A DNA stretch of 64,000 bases from assembly GCF_000342165.1 (NCBI RefSeq), contig NZ_AMRV01000011.1, forward strand, positions 18,340 through 82,339, in the 5' to 3' direction. The notes beneath the pieces were generated by a model that was not told the origin of the DNA, did no database searches, and saw only the letters and a program-made list of their open reading frames with translations. Origin of the DNA: Pacificimonas flava. GTDB lineage: Bacteria; Pseudomonadota; Alphaproteobacteria; Sphingomonadales; Sphingomonadaceae. The translations under genes and the position numbers were made by a program. This document shows positions 62,236 through 64,000 of this stretch, piece by piece (position 1 is the stretch's first letter; the number at the start of each line of letters is the position of its first letter).

Positions 62236-63678
62236 TCACTCGGCCGCCTGTTTTTGTTCGAAGCCGAGGATCGCTTTCGTTTCCAGGAACTCGGCGAAGG
62301 CGTGGTCGCCCCATTCGCGGCCGTTGCCGGATTGCTTGTAGCCGCCGAAGGGGGCGGTGAAGTCGACGCCGGCGCCGTTGATGTTGACCTGTCCGGCGCG
62401 CAGCTTGCGGGCGATGTCCCGTGCCGTGCCGAGATCCTTGGCCTGCACATAGGCGGCGAGGCCGTAGGGCGTATCGTTCCCCTGCTCGATGGCGATATCG
62501 AGATCGTCATAGCCGAGGATGGAGACGACGGGGCCGAAAATCTCCTCCCGCGCGATGGTCATGTCGTTGGTGACATTGGCAAACACGGTCGGCTTCACAT
62601 AGTAGCCCTTGTCGAGGCCATCGGGCCGGCCTGTGCCGCCGGTCACGAGTTCGGCCCCCTCCTCGATGCCCTTCTGAATGAGGCCCTGGATCTTGTCCCA
62701 CTGCGTTTCGGACACGACAGGTCCCATGCGGCTGTTGCCGTTCGGATCGCCGGGCGCCCAGCCCTCCGCCGTCTTGGCGGCGACGGTCTTGGCTTCCTCC
62801 ATGCGCGCGGCGGGCACGAACATGCGGGTGGGCGCATTGCAGCTTTGCCCGGAGTTCATCATGACGCCGCTGATGCCGCGCGACACCGCCTCCCCGAACC
62901 CGTCATCGTCGACGAGGATATTGGGCGACTTGCCGCCGAGTTCCTGGTGTACGCGCTTCACCGTCGGCGCGGCGTCCTGCGCCACGGCAATGCCCGCCCG
63001 GGTGGACCCGGTGAAGCTAACCATGTCGACATCGGGGTGCGAGCTGATGGCGCTGCCCACCGTCGGCCCGTCGCCGTTGACGAGGTTGAAGACGCCCTTC
63101 GGCACGCCGGCGGCGTCCAGCACCTCGGCCAGAAGATAGGCGGAGAACGGCGCCACCTCCGACGGTTTCAGGACGATGGTGCAGCCGACGGCGAGCGCGG
63201 GCGCGATCTTGCACGCCATTTGGTTGATCGGCCAGTTCCATGGAGTGATGAAGCCGCAGACGCCGATCGGCTCCTTGGCGATGACCGTGGTGCCGCGCGG
63301 CTCCTCGAACGTATAGCGCTTCAGCACCTCCATGGCGGTGTTGAAATGCGCCATGCCCATCGCGGCCTGTGCCGAGGTTGCGAGCCAAGAGGGGGCGCCC
63401 ATTTCCTCCGTGATCGCCCTGGCGATGTCGTCCTGCCGCTTCTGATATTCGCCCATGATGGCGCCGAGAAGTTCCAGCCGATCCTCGCGGCTGGAGCGGC
63501 CGAAGCTGGCGAATGCCTGCTTCGCCGCGGCAACCGCCTTGTCGACATCGGCCTTGCCGCCCATGGCAATTTTTCCGGCGGATTCCTCCGTCGCCGGGTT
63601 GATGACGTCGAGTGTCTTCGCGCCCGCTGCCGGCTCCACCCACTCGCCGCCAATGTAGAATTTCGTGTAGTCGCGCAT
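62236..63678 (-). CDS. NAD(P)-dependent aldehyde dehydrogenase
   Basis: Aldehyde dehydrogenase superfamily enzyme of 480 aa. N-terminus FYIGGEWVEPAAGAKTLDVI; cofactor-binding ITPWNWPINQMACKIAPAL and SFTGSTRAGIAVAQ; general base E246 in ELGGKSPN; nucleophile C280 in SGQSCNAP. GGAGGAA precedes ATG 63678 at 5 nt, so a much longer upstream open frame is ignored. Substrate class is not resolved; the sequence looks closest to broad aliphatic/aromatic aldehyde dehydrogenases. Confidence 0.93.
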   Translation of the reverse strand: MRDYTKFYIGGEWVEPAAGAKTLDVINPATEESAGKIAMGGKADVDKAVAAAKQAFASFGRSSREDRLELLGAIMGEYQKRQDDIARAITEEMGAPSWLATSAQAAMGMAHFNTAMEVLKRYTFEEPRGTTVIAKEPIGVCGFITPWNWPINQMACKIAPALAVGCTIVLKPSEVAPFSAYLLAEVLDAAGVPKGVFNLVNGDGPTVGSAISSHPDVDMVSFTGSTRAGIAVAQDAAPTVKRVHQELGGKSPNILVDDDGFGEAVSRGISGVMMNSGQSCNAPTRMFVPAARMEEAKTVAAKTAEGWAPGDPNGNSRMGPVVSETQWDKIQGLIQKGIEEGAELVTGGTGRPDGLDKGYYVKPTVFANVTNDMTIAREEIFGPVVSILGYDDLDIAIEQGNDTPYGLAAYVQAKDLGTARDIARKLRAGQVNINGAGVDFTAPFGGYKQSGNGREWGDHAFAEFLETKAILGFEQKQAAE

Positions 63679-64000
63679 GACCGTTCCTCCGGCTTTCGGT
63701 TCCGTTTTCAGGGTCAGTGTAGCGCGCCGCGCGTGCCGGCGGCACCTGTCCGAAATGGCGAGCGGAAATCGGCGGAACGCCGCGGAAGTTGACAGGGTCC
63801 GGTTTTCGGAAGTGGACAAAGTGGACACTCACCGCGCGTATGTGCGCGGGGCGGCGGGTCGGTTTCGAAAGGGGAAGCGCCGGCATGGAGGGAGTGTGCG
63901 GCGGGGAGTCCTATTATGGTAGGGGTGGATTGTTTTTTTTGGGGGGTGGGAGCGACCCTCCCCCGGCCCCTCCCTGACCAGGGAGGGGAGTAGTGGTGCG
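63679..64000. other. Non-coding right end with hairpin and homopolymers
   Basis: No convincing gene. Open frames here lack protein-like composition. At 63932-63946 there is a run of eight T followed by six G, and at 63967-63988 a perfect palindrome (CCCCTCCCTG-AC-CAGGGAGGGG) resembling a dispersed GC-rich repeat. The promoter of the aldehyde dehydrogenase presumably lies between 63679 and 63800, but no clear -35/-10 pair was found. Confidence 0.6.
63967..63988. repeat. GC-rich palindrome at right end
   Basis: 10-bp arms CCCCTCCCTG and CAGGGAGGGG around AC. It could be a terminator stem for a gene beyond the window edge or a dispersed intergenic repeat. Confidence 0.6.

Noticed and set aside
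62215..63792. A 525-codon plus-strand frame
   Set aside because: It is antisense to the aldehyde dehydrogenase and lacks protein-like composition.
63789..63977. Short plus-strand frame at the right end
   Set aside because: It runs through homopolymer and palindromic DNA and its Gly/Arg-rich translation looks non-coding.

Overview
The window is 64 kb of GC-rich, gene-dense chromosomal DNA from an alphaproteobacterium, most likely a member of the Sphingomonadales. That placement is inference. It rests on a Kdo-linked ABC capsule exporter, exosortase-A-type glycosylation genes, a PopZ-family gene behind a TolC gene, SPOR and ParA proteins, and bifunctional PutA without a DNA-binding N-terminus. 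There is no rRNA, insertion sequence, prophage or CRISPR array. Two tRNA genes are present.

Left end (1-6.3 kb): surface polysaccharide export. A truncated glycosyltransferase, kpsM, kpsE and kpsT run rightward, with the outer-membrane export lipoprotein (KpsD/BexD type) inverted between kpsE and kpsT. kdsA and kdsB, for CMP-Kdo supply, follow on the minus strand. From 6.4 to 15 kb there is an unknown lipoprotein, a large serralysin-like RTX metalloprotease, a DinB-family gene, and a leftward tolC-ABC-hlyD operon that should export the protease. A gene remnant lies behind it.

From 15.3 to 22.9 kb are a PPOX-family protein, a thiolase/MaoC pair, putA, a MscS-type channel and topoisomerase IB. 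From 23.0 to 27.0 kb is a small exosortase-A-associated glycosylation cluster: O-glycosylation ligase, a 45-aa partner, UDP-GlcNAc 2-epimerase and a glycosyltransferase. The distal part of the ligase gene is strikingly AT-rich. From 27.0 to 31.4 kb two SPOR proteins flank a ParA gene and its ribbon-helix-helix-like partner, followed by a PilZ protein. From 31.4 to 40.7 kb are serB, miaA, a hybrid sensor kinase, ilvB-ilvN-ilvC, a YceI protein and an L,D-transpeptidase.

From 40.8 to 48.7 kb are a P450-kynA-kynU tryptophan-catabolic operon, an SDR overlapping a stand-alone Lrp ligand domain, tRNA-Pro, an adrenodoxin-reductase-like flavoprotein, a peptidyl-prolyl isomerase and an enoyl-CoA hydratase. 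From 48.7 to 55.5 kb is a tripartite RND efflux operon with a divergent TetR gene and a clear operator palindrome. From 55.5 kb onward come tRNA-Cys, a PCMT-tolC-PopZ group, an S9 peptidase, an acyl-CoA dehydrogenase, a GIY-YIG gene bounded by inverted palindromic repeats, and an aldehyde dehydrogenase.

The two most interesting signals are these. First, several genes have a conserved reading frame that continues upstream of any ATG/GTG/TTG, with ATC or ATT at the expected start, two of them behind a good Shine-Dalgarno and a third that could use one. Second, there is a compact unit of inverted repeat, GIY-YIG gene and repeat at 61.8-62.2 kb.
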